Source: an uncultured Phycisphaerae bacterium (GTDB lineage Bacteria; Planctomycetota; Phycisphaerae; Sedimentisphaerales; Anaerohalosphaeraceae). Taken from it: DNA of 45,401 bases. The number at the start of each line of letters is the position of its first letter. Positions within the stretch are counted from its first letter, which is position 1. The stretch is taken from positions 1 through 45,401 of the forward strand of contig CALEDR010000029.1 in assembly GCA_937949545.1 (NCBI GenBank), written 5' to 3'. Shown here one piece after another: positions 18,398 to 27,893 of this stretch. The notes under the pieces were generated by a model. It made no database searches. It had not been told where the DNA came from and was given only the letters and a program-made list of their open reading frames with translations. A program made the translations under genes and the position numbers.

Positions 18398-18997
18398 TTG
18401 CAACAGAAAGAAAAACCCCTCAGGGGGGCATGGCTGCCGCTCGGACTGCCTCTGGTCCTCTCTCTGTCTGTTTATATAGCCTATTTTGCCGGCTGGACAG
18501 CTTTCTATGAGAAAAGGATCCACGAAATTCTGGCACTGCCGATTCTGGCTGCGGCTTTCTTTGTTTTTTTCGCCAGAACCTGCCGGGAACGTCATCCGCT
18601 CTTTATCCTCCTAACGGCTCTTGCAGGAGCATTCTTTCTCCGCGAATGGCACTTCAGCGGCACCAGCAAAGGCATCTATATTGCACTCGTTGTTCTGGCT
18701 GCTTTGGCATGGAAATGGAAAGAAGCCCTGAAAGTCCTTCATCAATGGCTCCCTATGAAAGTCTGGCTTCTCACGGCTTTTCTTACGTATGGTCTTTCCC
18801 AATTTACAGCACGCCGAGGATTTCGCGTTCTCCATCTCCCCCTCGAATATGAACTGCACGTCGGACTGGAGGAAGTGCTCGAAACGGCCGCTCACCTGAT
18901 GCTGCTGTACATCAGTTTTCTGTCCTGGCGATTCTCGGCCAAACCGCAGGCTGAGCTGCTCACTTCGGCCCCAGATTCAGCCGAATCAGCTCAATAA
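18398..18997 (+). CDS. Multi-pass membrane protein of unknown function
   Basis: A 199-residue protein with about five or six hydrophobic segments, including LPLVLSLSVYIAYFAGW, LALPILAAAFFVFFA, FILLTALAGAFFLREW and GIYIALVVLAALAW. I do not recognise a family. In the present frame the only start is a TTG at 18398 without a ribosome site, because a TGA lies at 18389. An ATG at 18381 that overlaps the sppA stop would read into this frame if the G-run at 18422-18427 had one more base. The start is therefore doubtful, by sequencing error or a real frameshift. The last 38 nt overlap the converging GxGYxYP gene. Confidence 0.65.
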   Translation: MQQKEKPLRGAWLPLGLPLVLSLSVYIAYFAGWTAFYEKRIHEILALPILAAAFFVFFARTCRERHPLFILLTALAGAFFLREWHFSGTSKGIYIALVVLAALAWKWKEALKVLHQWLPMKVWLLTAFLTYGLSQFTARRGFRVLHLPLEYELHVGLEEVLETAAHLMLLYISFLSWRFSAKPQAELLTSAPDSAESAQ

Positions 18998-20597
18998 ACT
19001 CTTCCGGCCCTGCAACCCGAACGGCTGGTTCCAGCCGCTCGATGACCGCATAGACCTCATCCAATCCCCGGCTCCAGGCGTGAACCGTCACAAAACTGTA
19101 CCCATCCGGACTGTCTGGATTTTTCGGCATAGCATTCAGAGCCGCCGCAAGCTCCTCTGGACTTGAACGCACGTGCGGATAAAACTTTTCCTGTCGGAAA
19201 TCAAAACGAGCCGTCACAATGGGTTTTTCGCCGACCCAGAAAATCTGCCCTTCTGAATGAGCGTATGCCATGTACTCCAGATAGAAAAACCCCCGCAGGC
19301 AGTCGATTTGTGCAAAGGGCTCGATGATACGGGCATAATCCTCCGTCAACCGTTGGGCGGGTTCCAGGCGGTCAATCAGCAGAAGCGTCCGCAGGTCCGC
19401 CCGCTCCAGATATCCTTTCAGCCGCTCTGCATGCACATCCATAGCCGGAAAATGACTCGGATAAAAATAGCCCAGTCCGCAGTATCCGACAAAGGCATCC
19501 TGTTTCGTCGCCTTCTCATACCACATCTCCACCCCGCCGGGGGATAACTCGACCAAAGCCGGGGCCATTCCCCAGCCCATCGGAAATTGTCCCCGATGAG
19601 GATTACGGTAAAACCGGCGGTTCGAGAAGAACGAATGCGTTCCGATTTCCGTTAAAATATTGTCCATATCGCTTAGGATAAAGGTGACGGTATGAACCCC
19701 TTCCCGCCGTACGGGCTCTTTTCTTTCGGCCTTTTGGACAAACCGCCGCTCCTTCATCACCGGCCCCAAAGAGGCGTGAACCGACAGATTCACCATCCAG
19801 TCCGAGGGAATCTGGAAAAATCCGGCCTCGGAATGCTGCTGAATCGTCACCCCTTCATCGGAGGAATTCGGGGACTGCCAGCCGTACACCGGTGAGCAGA
19901 GAGCGATTTTCTGATAGACCTTCTGCGACAGCTCCTTATCCGGATACCACCAATCCAAAGCCTGCAGCGCCGGCCCCCAGTCTCGCAGAAAAGCCGCACT
20001 TGGATGCTGACGGCGGGTATGAGTATGAATGAGAATCGCCTCCGGATTGAGCTGCTCTATATAATTCTCATACACCCACCGGCAGTCTTTCTCCCGCACA
20101 TCGAGAGCCATCGTATAGCCGGCCTTTTCAAACACCTCTTGGAGACTGACATCCGCCGCCGGCGCATCCAGAAGCCCCGCCATCGTTGTCGCCGCACTCA
20201 GCGAAGCCCGCTGACGCAAATCATACAAGACATACCGCCCGCTCGTGCAGGACTTCAGGGCCGCAATGAGCCCTGCAAAATCTTCTGCATAGGTCCGGTC
20301 CAACACAATCTGGTATTTGGCGGAAAGATAGTCCGGAAATGTCGGATCTCCCAAATCAATCCAAATTCGAGGTCCGGTCGTCCGAGCCGCTATCCCCTGC
20401 AGGGTTTGCACGGCGACAAACTGACTGTCCGGTGTATCCGCTTTTTTGGCAAATACATAAATAGATTGTCCTGCCTGAAGCGGCTTCACGGGGCCATACA
20501 GAGGGCTTCGTTCAGCGGGTGCTTTTTGAGCCGACACAGCGTGTACCGTACAGCCGCCCAGCCCCAGCAGAACAGCTGACAAGACAGAGAAGTTCAT
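18960..20597 (-). CDS. GxGYxYP-domain protein (putative glycoside hydrolase, likely lipoprotein)
   Basis: A 545-residue exported protein. The N-terminus ends its hydrophobic stretch in LGGC at residues 13-16, a usable lipobox, so outer-face anchoring is likely. The family-naming motif appears as CGLGYFYPSHFPAMD in the C-terminal half, with an N-terminal domain before it (RIWIDLGDPTFPDYL). GxGYxYP proteins are found in glycan loci and are suspected glycosidases, but I know of no defined substrate. It is last in the mannan gene run, 10 nt after GH125, which suggests work on the same glycan. Confidence 0.85.
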   Translation of the reverse strand: MNFSVLSAVLLGLGGCTVHAVSAQKAPAERSPLYGPVKPLQAGQSIYVFAKKADTPDSQFVAVQTLQGIAARTTGPRIWIDLGDPTFPDYLSAKYQIVLDRTYAEDFAGLIAALKSCTSGRYVLYDLRQRASLSAATTMAGLLDAPAADVSLQEVFEKAGYTMALDVREKDCRWVYENYIEQLNPEAILIHTHTRRQHPSAAFLRDWGPALQALDWWYPDKELSQKVYQKIALCSPVYGWQSPNSSDEGVTIQQHSEAGFFQIPSDWMVNLSVHASLGPVMKERRFVQKAERKEPVRREGVHTVTFILSDMDNILTEIGTHSFFSNRRFYRNPHRGQFPMGWGMAPALVELSPGGVEMWYEKATKQDAFVGYCGLGYFYPSHFPAMDVHAERLKGYLERADLRTLLLIDRLEPAQRLTEDYARIIEPFAQIDCLRGFFYLEYMAYAHSEGQIFWVGEKPIVTARFDFRQEKFYPHVRSSPEELAAALNAMPKNPDSPDGYSFVTVHAWSRGLDEVYAVIERLEPAVRVAGPEEFIELIRLNLGPK

Positions 20598-20607
20598 CGA
20601 ATGGTCC

Positions 20608-22038
20608 TTATATTTCTCCCAGTTTCAGCAGGTCCGGATGCTCGTGATAAACCTTCAGAATCAGTTCGCCGAAGAGCGTGTTCGCCCAGGCGAACCAATC
20701 TCGCGAGAAGTCCTTAGGGTTGTCCTTATGAAACGATTCATGTATAAATCCCGTATCGGCATCCGTGGTTTTAAGCCAATGCAGACACATCCGAATCTCC
20801 TGCGGGTCCTGACTGGTCAGCGCCCGCAGAATGATGCCCATCGGCCAGATATGCGTCTTGCCGGTATGCGGACTGCCGGCTCCTTCCGCGGCCTTGCCTT
20901 TCAGATACCACGGATTCCATTCGCTCAGGAGAAACCGCCGCGTCCGCTGATACAGCGGGTCGTTCGGACGGCAAATCCCCAGATACGGCAGCGACAGCAG
21001 ACTGGGCACATTCGAATCATCCATAAACAGAACATTGCCGAAGCCGTCCGCCTCATAGGCGTAAATTGTCCCAAATTGCAGGTGTTTGGCCGTCCCACAT
21101 TTCATAACGGCCTTTTCAACCTCGTCCGCCAGCCGCCTGCAGTCCCGTGCAAACGCTTTCTCCATTCGCCCTTTTTCGTAAATTTCCGCTGCCTGACGGA
21201 GCGACTGGACCGCGAACAGATTCGACGGGATCAGAAACGGCAGCACCGTCGCATCATCCGAGGGACGGAACATTGAGGAAATCAGCCCCACCGGACGCAT
21301 CGGCTGGCCCGTCCCCTCAAAGACCGGCGCATCGGTCATTCGCGACGTAAGCCGGATAAATCGGTAGGGGCTTTGACCGTCTTTCCGCTGTTCCGTTTTA
21401 AATGTGGAGACAATCAGCCGCATCGCCCGGTCCCAGTCGGCATCAAAACAGGACATATCTCCTGTTTGCCGCCAATATTCATGCGCCAGCCGAATCACAT
21501 AGCAGAGCGAATCCACCTCCCATTTGCGCTCATGAACGCCCGGGCCCGGTGCCGGCCGGTCGGACGCCCAGTGAGAGGGACGATTCATATCTTTGTAAAA
21601 CGCATTGGCATACGGGTCCAGCAGAACGCACTTTGTCTGCCGACGGATCAGCCCCGCAATCATCTGACGCAGGTTGGCATCTTTTTGAATCAGCGGCATA
21701 TAGGGCCAGACCTGGCAGGTCGAATCCCGCAGCCACATTGCATCGATATCACCTGTAATGATGAAAGTGTCGGGTTTTCCGTCAATAACTTCAAAATCCA
21801 CCGTCGTATCCAGCGTGTTCGGATAGCAATTCTCAAACATCCAGGCCAGTTTCGGGTCTCGAATCTGCGGCTTGACCTGCCGAATGGTCTCTTCCACCGC
21901 CTCGCTCACAAACGTCCGTTTTTCCACCGGCGGACGGCGGGAAACATATCCGTCAGCCGCCTGCGAAACCCCGCCCGCCGTCAATCCCAGCAAAACCGTC
22001 CATTTAATCAATCCGCTTACGGCTTCCAACCGAATCAT
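20608..22038 (-). CDS. GH125 exo-alpha-1,6-mannosidase
   Basis: A metal-independent glycosidase releasing mannose from alpha-1,6-linked mannose. Family hallmarks in order: NTLDTTVDFE, FIITGDIDAMWLRDSTCQVW, KWEVDSLCY, DDSNVPSLLSLPYLG, GKTHIWPMG and FIHESFHKDNP followed by FAWANTLFGELIL. The Glu of HESF is the likely catalytic base. A signal peptide is present (IKWTVLLGLTAGGVSQA), so the enzyme acts outside the cytoplasm. The start is placed at MIRLEAV because GGAAAGGA lies upstream; a longer frame begins with TTG at 22065. It follows the ROK kinase by 27 nt. It would trim the alpha-1,6 backbone pieces made by GH76. Confidence 0.94.
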   Translation of the reverse strand: MIRLEAVSGLIKWTVLLGLTAGGVSQAADGYVSRRPPVEKRTFVSEAVEETIRQVKPQIRDPKLAWMFENCYPNTLDTTVDFEVIDGKPDTFIITGDIDAMWLRDSTCQVWPYMPLIQKDANLRQMIAGLIRRQTKCVLLDPYANAFYKDMNRPSHWASDRPAPGPGVHERKWEVDSLCYVIRLAHEYWRQTGDMSCFDADWDRAMRLIVSTFKTEQRKDGQSPYRFIRLTSRMTDAPVFEGTGQPMRPVGLISSMFRPSDDATVLPFLIPSNLFAVQSLRQAAEIYEKGRMEKAFARDCRRLADEVEKAVMKCGTAKHLQFGTIYAYEADGFGNVLFMDDSNVPSLLSLPYLGICRPNDPLYQRTRRFLLSEWNPWYLKGKAAEGAGSPHTGKTHIWPMGIILRALTSQDPQEIRMCLHWLKTTDADTGFIHESFHKDNPKDFSRDWFAWANTLFGELILKVYHEHPDLLKLGEI

Positions 22039-22065
22039 CTTCGTTTCCTTTCCTGATTCGTCCAA

Positions 22066-23172
22066 TTATCCGTTCAGCTGACTGAGGGCAAATGCGTACG
22101 CCCCTACCGAAACAGCCCGACTGGTTTCCATCACTGCCCTCCCAATTCCGATTCGTTTCATCGAATCATAGCAAATCGTTCGATGAGAACCCTGCACAGC
22201 AATCTCCTTGACCCGGCCGGCCAGAAAGGCCCGTCGTCCTTCCTCGCTTTCCAAATCAAAGCAGTGCTGCACCAGCCGATTAAACTTCTTGCCGCTGCAG
22301 CTTTCCAGCTGCCCGTTCATTTCCGTCAGGACTGCTTCAATAAACAGAGGATACGCCGCCGACAGCCCGCCTCCGATGACAATCAGTCCATCCAGCAGCG
22401 TGATGGCGTTCGCCAGGGCATCGCCGAGCACCTCGCCCAGTTCCGCATAAGCCCCGAGGGCCGCCGCCTGATTTCCTTCCCGCTGTCCTATCCCGATTTC
22501 ATAAATCTCCTTGGGGCTGGGGGTCTGGTCAAACGGAATCCCCGCCAGCCGAGCATAGGAACCCCGCACCGCACGGATACTCACCCCTTCCTCTGCAAAA
22601 CTGTTTGGATGTCGTTTCTGGCGGACAATCCAGATTTCGCCGGCTGCGGAGTTGTCCCCGACATACAGCCGGCCGTCCGCCACAATCCCGCCGCCGAATC
22701 CCGTTCCGAGCGTCACACCGAACAGTTTTGAATACCGTTTCGGAGAGCCGGCCTCCTCAAGCATCCGATTGACCTTCGGCAGGAAACCGGCAATGGCCTC
22801 TCCGTATGCAAACAAATCGCCGTCATTATTGATAAAAACCGGAATCCCAAAGGTCTCTTCGAGAAAGTCCTTCAAGGCCACACCGCCCGCATACGCCGGC
22901 AGATTCCCGACATTATCGATAATCCCATTCGGATAATCCGCCGGCCCAGGAAACGCAAAACTGATGGCCGCCGGCTTTTTTTTTAATTGGCCGCTCACCT
23001 GCCGAAAACCGGTGATCATCGTTTCCAGGCTCTTGGCAAGGTCATTCGCATGGGCGGGCAGACGAATCGGCTCGACAACTTCCTCAAAGCCCTGCATCGC
23101 CGAAAAAACAAAGTTTGTACCGCCCGCATCGAGCGTCAATACCGTCCTCGGGTCTTTTTTCCAATTCTCCAT
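22066..23172 (-). CDS. ROK-family sugar kinase lacking the zinc motif
   Basis: A cytoplasmic kinase of the ROK family, expected to phosphorylate the imported hexose, here probably mannose. The phosphate-binding N-terminus is VLTLDAGGTNFVFS. FINNDGDLFAYGEA holds the catalytic Asp region, and FGVTLGTGFGGGIV and LIVIGGGLSAAYP are conserved. The usual ROK zinc site (His plus a CxCGxxGCxE stretch) is missing: the equivalent reads AAGEIWIVRQKRHPNSFAEE. The start at MENWKKD has AAAGGG upstream. It lies between the MFS transporter (24 nt) and GH125 (27 nt), which supports a role with the transported mannan product. Substrate is inferred from context only. Confidence 0.88.
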   Translation of the reverse strand: MENWKKDPRTVLTLDAGGTNFVFSAMQGFEEVVEPIRLPAHANDLAKSLETMITGFRQVSGQLKKKPAAISFAFPGPADYPNGIIDNVGNLPAYAGGVALKDFLEETFGIPVFINNDGDLFAYGEAIAGFLPKVNRMLEEAGSPKRYSKLFGVTLGTGFGGGIVADGRLYVGDNSAAGEIWIVRQKRHPNSFAEEGVSIRAVRGSYARLAGIPFDQTPSPKEIYEIGIGQREGNQAAALGAYAELGEVLGDALANAITLLDGLIVIGGGLSAAYPLFIEAVLTEMNGQLESCSGKKFNRLVQHCFDLESEEGRRAFLAGRVKEIAVQGSHRTICYDSMKRIGIGRAVMETSRAVSVGAYAFALSQLNG

Positions 23173-23196
23173 TTCCCTTTCTCCCAAACGCAAGGA

Positions 23197-24357
23197 TTAG
23201 GCACAAACCGCCTCTTTTTTTGCTTCTTTCCACAGCGACAGCATCAGCAGGTACACAAAACAAATCGCGGGAACCAAAAAGGCATTTTGTCCCCAGCCGC
23301 TGTCCACAAATTTGCCCATCAGCAGCGGCACAACCGCCCCGCCTGCGATTGCCATACACATCAGACCGCTCAGTTCACTGCTGTGTTTGGGGTCTTTTTC
23401 AACCGTAATGGAAAACAGCATCGGCCAGATGTTTGCATAGCCTAGTCCGGCCGCCAGAACACCCACTGGCGCCAGCACGGCATTGCCAAACATCAAAATC
23501 ACTGCTCCGGCAAGTCCCAGAACCGCTGAAATCACAAAAAACACCCGCGGAGCAATCCAATGCAGCACCACCGGCCCCAAAAGCTGCCCGGCCGTGAGCA
23601 CCAGGAAAAAGAATGCCGGCCCGAACTTCGAAGCCGTTCCCTCCGCTACCACCATCTCTTTCATCAGCGGCAATAAAAACCGCCCCATACACACCTCTGC
23701 CCCCACATACAGAAATATCCCAAAGACGGCAAAAGCAACAAACGGTTTGCCCAGCAGGGCCAAACTGGACCCGATGCTCGGCGGCACCTCCGCTTTGGTT
23801 TCCTCTATCTTCAGCAAGGCCGCCCAAATGAAGGTAATCAGCATCAGGACAAAGAAAATCGGGAAGACCGCCCGCCAGCCCAGACGCTCCAGCAGAAAAA
23901 ACCCAGCCGCCGCCGTCACTAGATAGGACGAAATCGTGCTGCCGACCCCCTTGAACCCCTGCGCCAGACTCAGATTCCGGCTGTACTTTCCTTCGGCACT
24001 GACATCCCGCATAATGGGATTGCCCGCCACCTGCAGCAGGGTTGTGCCGACCCCGAGCACAAAAATACAGCCCAGGAGAAAGGCAAACCCAGGCTCAAAC
24101 AGACAGGGAATCAGCATAGCGGCCGCATTCAGCCCCAGCCCCAGCAGCAGCAGATTCTTCTTGCCGATTTTGGCCGCCAGAACCCCGCCCGGCACGCTGA
24201 ACACCGCAAAGGCGATAAATACAAAGAACGACAGCAGCGTCGCCATCACATTGCTCAGCTGATAATTCTGACGGACGGCCTCCGAAAACGGCCCCATCGC
24301 ATCCGCAACCCCCATCACAAAAAACGCCAGGTAAATCACTCCGGTTTTGTTTTTCAT
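23197..24357 (-). CDS. Sugar MFS transporter (FucP/fucose-glucose symporter-like)
   Basis: An inner-membrane major facilitator protein of about 387 residues with around twelve helices. It resembles the fucose/glucose:H+ symporter type, with VPGGVLAAKIGKKNLLLLGL after helix 2, VGTTLLQVAGNPIMRDVS and GLGYANIWPMLFSITVE. The conserved NP (GNPIM) and the asymmetry fit that subfamily. The start at MKNKTGVIY is supported by GAGGGA just upstream; a longer frame begins at 24396. It sits between GH92 and the ROK kinase, so the monosaccharide released outside the membrane is probably imported here and phosphorylated next. The sugar (mannose is the best guess) is inferred. Confidence 0.88.
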   Translation of the reverse strand: MKNKTGVIYLAFFVMGVADAMGPFSEAVRQNYQLSNVMATLLSFFVFIAFAVFSVPGGVLAAKIGKKNLLLLGLGLNAAAMLIPCLFEPGFAFLLGCIFVLGVGTTLLQVAGNPIMRDVSAEGKYSRNLSLAQGFKGVGSTISSYLVTAAAGFFLLERLGWRAVFPIFFVLMLITFIWAALLKIEETKAEVPPSIGSSLALLGKPFVAFAVFGIFLYVGAEVCMGRFLLPLMKEMVVAEGTASKFGPAFFFLVLTAGQLLGPVVLHWIAPRVFFVISAVLGLAGAVILMFGNAVLAPVGVLAAGLGYANIWPMLFSITVEKDPKHSSELSGLMCMAIAGGAVVPLLMGKFVDSGWGQNAFLVPAICFVYLLMLSLWKEAKKEAVCA

Positions 24358-24411
24358 AAGTCCCTCTTCTTTCGCTGAGTAATGCGTTTCAACCAAGTTG
24401 GAAACCTGTTC

Positions 24412-26718
24412 CTATTTTTTCCGAGACATTGAATACGGCGCATCCTCCGGCCTGCTGCCCCATTTTTCATTGGGCACCGGCCCCATCTTCAGCTCCAGCC
24501 GGCCTCCCTTCATCAGCTCCTCATGCTTCAAATAGGTTCGAGTTATGGTTCGCCCATTCAGTTTGGCCGACTGAATGTACCGATTGTCCGGAGAGTTCCC
24601 CCGGGCTACAATGATAAACTTTTTACCATTCGACAATCGAACTACCGCTTCTTCAAACAGCGGTGAGCCCAGCACATACTCGCCCGTCCCCGGGCAGACC
24701 GGATAAAACCCCAGCGCTGAGAACACATACCACGCCGAGGTCTGCCCATTGTCTTCATCCCCGCAAAGGCCGTCCGGCGTCGGGTGATACAGCCGCTCCA
24801 TCACCTCCCGCACCCATTTCTGCGTCTTCCAGGGCTGTCCTGCATACGCATACAGATAAATCATATGCTGAATCGGCTGGTTTCCGTGGGCATACTGGCC
24901 GAAATTCATCACGGTCATCTCAATAATCTCGTGAATCGGGAAACCATAATAGGAACAGTCATACTTGGGGGGTGTGGCGAAAACCGCATCCATTTTGGCG
25001 ACAAATGCCTCCCGCCCGCCCATCAGGTCAATCAGTCCCTGCGGGTCATGGAAGACCGACCAGGTATAATGCCACGCGCAGCCCTCTGTAAAATCGCCGC
25101 CCCATTTCTCCGGAACAAACGGACTGGCCCAAGTGCCGTCTTTGTTGCGTCCGCGCATAAAATTCGTGGAGGAATCGAACAGATTTCGATAATACTGAGC
25201 CCGCCTGCGGAACCGCTCGATTTCCTCCTGCGGACGGCCCAGGGCCTGCGCCAGTTTCCAGATGGTAAAATCATCATAACTGTATTCGAGTGTCCGTGCG
25301 GCGCTCTCCCGAATTCCGACATCGGAGGGGACATATCCGAGTTCATTGTAATACGACACCCCCAGACGTCCGACAGAGCCGAGCGGCCCGCTGTTTTCCG
25401 TGTTTTTCAGAATCGCCTCGTACAGCGTCTGGATGTCGCAGCTCCGGATTCCTTTCAGGTATGAATCGGCGATAATCGCCGCCGAATGCGAACCAATCAT
25501 GCAGTCGCGATGTCCCGGGCTGGCCCATTCCGGCAGCCATCCGCTTTCCCGGTACGTATTGGCCAAGCCCTCCATCATTCGCGCATTTTCCTCCGGATAC
25601 AAAAGCGTTGTCAGCGGGAAAGCCGCCCGGAAGGTGTCCCAGAAACCGTTGTCTGTGTACATCGGCCCCGGCAGAACTTTGCCGTTATAGGGGCTGTAAT
25701 GAACGATCTGACCCTGCGCATCCACCTCTGTAAAATCCCGCGGAAACAGCAGGGTGCGATACATTGCCGTATAGAAATTTTGATGCTGCTCTTTCGTTCC
25801 GCCGCGAACCTCCACGCGTCCCAGATGCTCATTCCAGACATCCCGCGCCTTCCGACAGGTCTGGTCAAAGGTATCGCTTCCAATCTCCCGCTTCAAATTC
25901 CGTTCTGCCTGCTCCAGGCTGATAAAGGACGAGGCCGCTTTGAGACAAACCGGCTCACCGCGGCGGGTCTTCAGGCGAACCGCCGCCATCACATGCTCGC
26001 CCTTCTGCTCCGGAGCCCCCTGGTGAATCTGCCCGTCACGCCAGAACGTCACTTCTTCAAAATCGCGGTCAAATACCACCACAAAATAATCGGCGAAATT
26101 GTCCGGCACCCCGCCATTGTGATTGCGGCAGTATCCTACAATCTTCCGCTCTGCCGGGACAGCCTTCACCCACGAGCCCTTGTGAAAACCATCCACAATC
26201 ACATAGGAAGCCTCTGAATCGGGAAACCAAAAACGAAATTGCGCCGCCCGCTGGGTCACCGTCATCTCCGCCGTCGTATCCGGATCCGCCAGATACACCT
26301 TATAATAGTAGGGCTTGGCAATCTCTGTCTTGTGCGAAAACCAGCTGGCCCGCTTCTCTCCATCAAAAACCAACCGGCCCTCCAGCGGCATCAGAGCAAA
26401 CGCCCCGTAATCATTAATCCACGGGCTGGGCTGATGCGTCTGGCGAAATCCGCAGATCTTATGTGCATCATGCTGATAAATCCACCCGTCGCCCATTTTG
26501 CCCGTCTGCGGCGTCCAGAAATTCAGTCCCCGCGGCAGCCCGACCGCCGGATACGTGTTGCCCGTCGAAAACCCAAACCAAGAATCCGTCCCCACCAGCG
26601 GATTGACATAATCAACAGGCTCCATCATCTTCTCTTTTGCCGCCCCGCAAACGGCCTGCAGGACAAAGATCACCGCAATACCGGCTCCGTTCCGCCGCAT
26701 CTTCCATCCCGTCTTCAT
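24412..26718 (-). CDS. GH92 alpha-mannosidase
   Basis: A calcium-dependent exo-alpha-mannosidase family (alpha-1,2, -1,3 or -1,4 by member). The 768 residues start with a signal peptide (MRRNGAGIAVIFVLQAVCGA), then DYVNPLVGTDSWFGFSTGNT and GLPRGLNFWTPQTG, both typical. The strongest hallmark is GDEDNGQTSAWYVFSALGFY at about 653-672, containing the catalytic acidic residues, after AHGNQPIQHMIYLYAYAGQP. The ATG at 26718 overlaps the GH76 stop (ATGA), so synthesis is coupled. Together with GH76 and GH125 this is the classic alpha-mannan set. Linkage specificity cannot be read by eye. Confidence 0.96.
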   Translation of the reverse strand: MKTGWKMRRNGAGIAVIFVLQAVCGAAKEKMMEPVDYVNPLVGTDSWFGFSTGNTYPAVGLPRGLNFWTPQTGKMGDGWIYQHDAHKICGFRQTHQPSPWINDYGAFALMPLEGRLVFDGEKRASWFSHKTEIAKPYYYKVYLADPDTTAEMTVTQRAAQFRFWFPDSEASYVIVDGFHKGSWVKAVPAERKIVGYCRNHNGGVPDNFADYFVVVFDRDFEEVTFWRDGQIHQGAPEQKGEHVMAAVRLKTRRGEPVCLKAASSFISLEQAERNLKREIGSDTFDQTCRKARDVWNEHLGRVEVRGGTKEQHQNFYTAMYRTLLFPRDFTEVDAQGQIVHYSPYNGKVLPGPMYTDNGFWDTFRAAFPLTTLLYPEENARMMEGLANTYRESGWLPEWASPGHRDCMIGSHSAAIIADSYLKGIRSCDIQTLYEAILKNTENSGPLGSVGRLGVSYYNELGYVPSDVGIRESAARTLEYSYDDFTIWKLAQALGRPQEEIERFRRRAQYYRNLFDSSTNFMRGRNKDGTWASPFVPEKWGGDFTEGCAWHYTWSVFHDPQGLIDLMGGREAFVAKMDAVFATPPKYDCSYYGFPIHEIIEMTVMNFGQYAHGNQPIQHMIYLYAYAGQPWKTQKWVREVMERLYHPTPDGLCGDEDNGQTSAWYVFSALGFYPVCPGTGEYVLGSPLFEEAVVRLSNGKKFIIVARGNSPDNRYIQSAKLNGRTITRTYLKHEELMKGGRLELKMGPVPNEKWGSRPEDAPYSMSRKK

Positions 26719-27893
26719 CTTGACTCCCGTTTTGATTGGTTGGTTTCCTTTTTTCCGTAAGCCGCCGCCAGAGCCCAATATCCCCGGGCCGCTGCCGACG
26801 GATACAGCAGTTTCCATTCACGAATCGGTTCCGGATTCGGCCGGTCCCATCGTTTTGAATAACGCCCCTCTGGGTCCCGCACCTGCTGATGAACATACTC
26901 CATCCCTTTTCGGGCCGCCTGCCGCCACTCTTCCTGACCGGAAATCTCCCCCAATTCAATCCATGCCTCAATCAGGGTAAAAGCAAACATCGCTTCACAG
27001 CGCAAGGCCCCTGTTTTTTCATCCATCCAGCGCTCTCGGGCGGCCAGCGCTGTCCGCCGGGCCTTCTGCAAATACTCTTCGCGCCCCGTCAGCCGATACA
27101 AAAGGAGCCAGCCGCGAATCGGCATAGCAGAATTGTACGTCCATTTCCTGCGGCCGAGCCGCCCATCCTGCCGAATATGGTCGAAAAACAGCCCATCCTC
27201 ATCCTGGAGCGTGTTTTCCAGCCAATCCAAAAGCCGCTGTGCCGTTTTTAGAAAGCCCGTGTCTTTCGTCAATTCGCAATAGCGCAGACACGCAAAGGCC
27301 GTCGGCGCCGTCGAACAGGCATTTCTTCCGCGTCCGGGGGAGGCCGGTTCTTGACGCCACCAAATGCCGCCCTGCGGCGCTTCGCCGCTCAGACAGAACT
27401 CGATGGTTTTCCTCGCCTGCTCCAGAAAGTCTTTCTTTCCGCAGGCCTCATACGCATCCAGCAGCCCCATGGCAATCCAGGCGTTGTCATCATAATACCG
27501 CTCGACCTTCTTTCGCCCTTCCGGAAGACAGTCATATCCGCCGATGCCGTTTTCCTGAACCCAATACGACTGGAGAAAGCCGATGAGGTCCTCCGTCTTT
27601 TTGCAAAAAACGGGATCCACTTTTGCCGCCTGAGTACAGGCCAGCAGCAGAATTGAATATCCCCATGCATAGGCCGGTGCCGTGCGGCTTTGGTCTTCTG
27701 AATACCCGCCGTCCGCCAACCGATGGTCCCGTTCGATTGCCTCCAGCGTCTCACGTCCCCACTGCTGAAACACCTTGCCGGCCGGCAGGTCTTCTCCGCG
27801 GGCATACGACCTTACGCCCGGGCCTGCAAGCCCGACAAGAAAGCACAGTCCCCAACCCATCCAGAAAGATTTGTATTCTACTGCACCTTCCAC
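26715..27893 (-). CDS. GH76 endo-alpha-1,6-mannanase
   Basis: Cuts the alpha-1,6-mannose backbone, as in fungal cell-wall mannan. The 392 residues form an (alpha/alpha)6-barrel pattern. The two catalytic aspartates lie in VERYYDDNAWIAMGLLDAYE (D135, D136). GGIWWRQEPASPGRGRNACST and KWTYNSAMPIRGWLLLYRLT are typical. A signal peptide is present (MGWGLCFLVGLAGPGVRSYA). The start is unclear: GTG at 27893 keeps a charged N-terminus and overlaps the GH127 stop by 16 nt; ATG at 27860 is the alternative. Neither has a clear ribosome site, so translation is probably coupled to GH127. The stop overlaps the GH92 start. Confidence 0.92.
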   Translation of the reverse strand: MEGAVEYKSFWMGWGLCFLVGLAGPGVRSYARGEDLPAGKVFQQWGRETLEAIERDHRLADGGYSEDQSRTAPAYAWGYSILLLACTQAAKVDPVFCKKTEDLIGFLQSYWVQENGIGGYDCLPEGRKKVERYYDDNAWIAMGLLDAYEACGKKDFLEQARKTIEFCLSGEAPQGGIWWRQEPASPGRGRNACSTAPTAFACLRYCELTKDTGFLKTAQRLLDWLENTLQDEDGLFFDHIRQDGRLGRRKWTYNSAMPIRGWLLLYRLTGREEYLQKARRTALAARERWMDEKTGALRCEAMFAFTLIEAWIELGEISGQEEWRQAARKGMEYVHQQVRDPEGRYSKRWDRPNPEPIREWKLLYPSAAARGYWALAAAYGKKETNQSKRESR

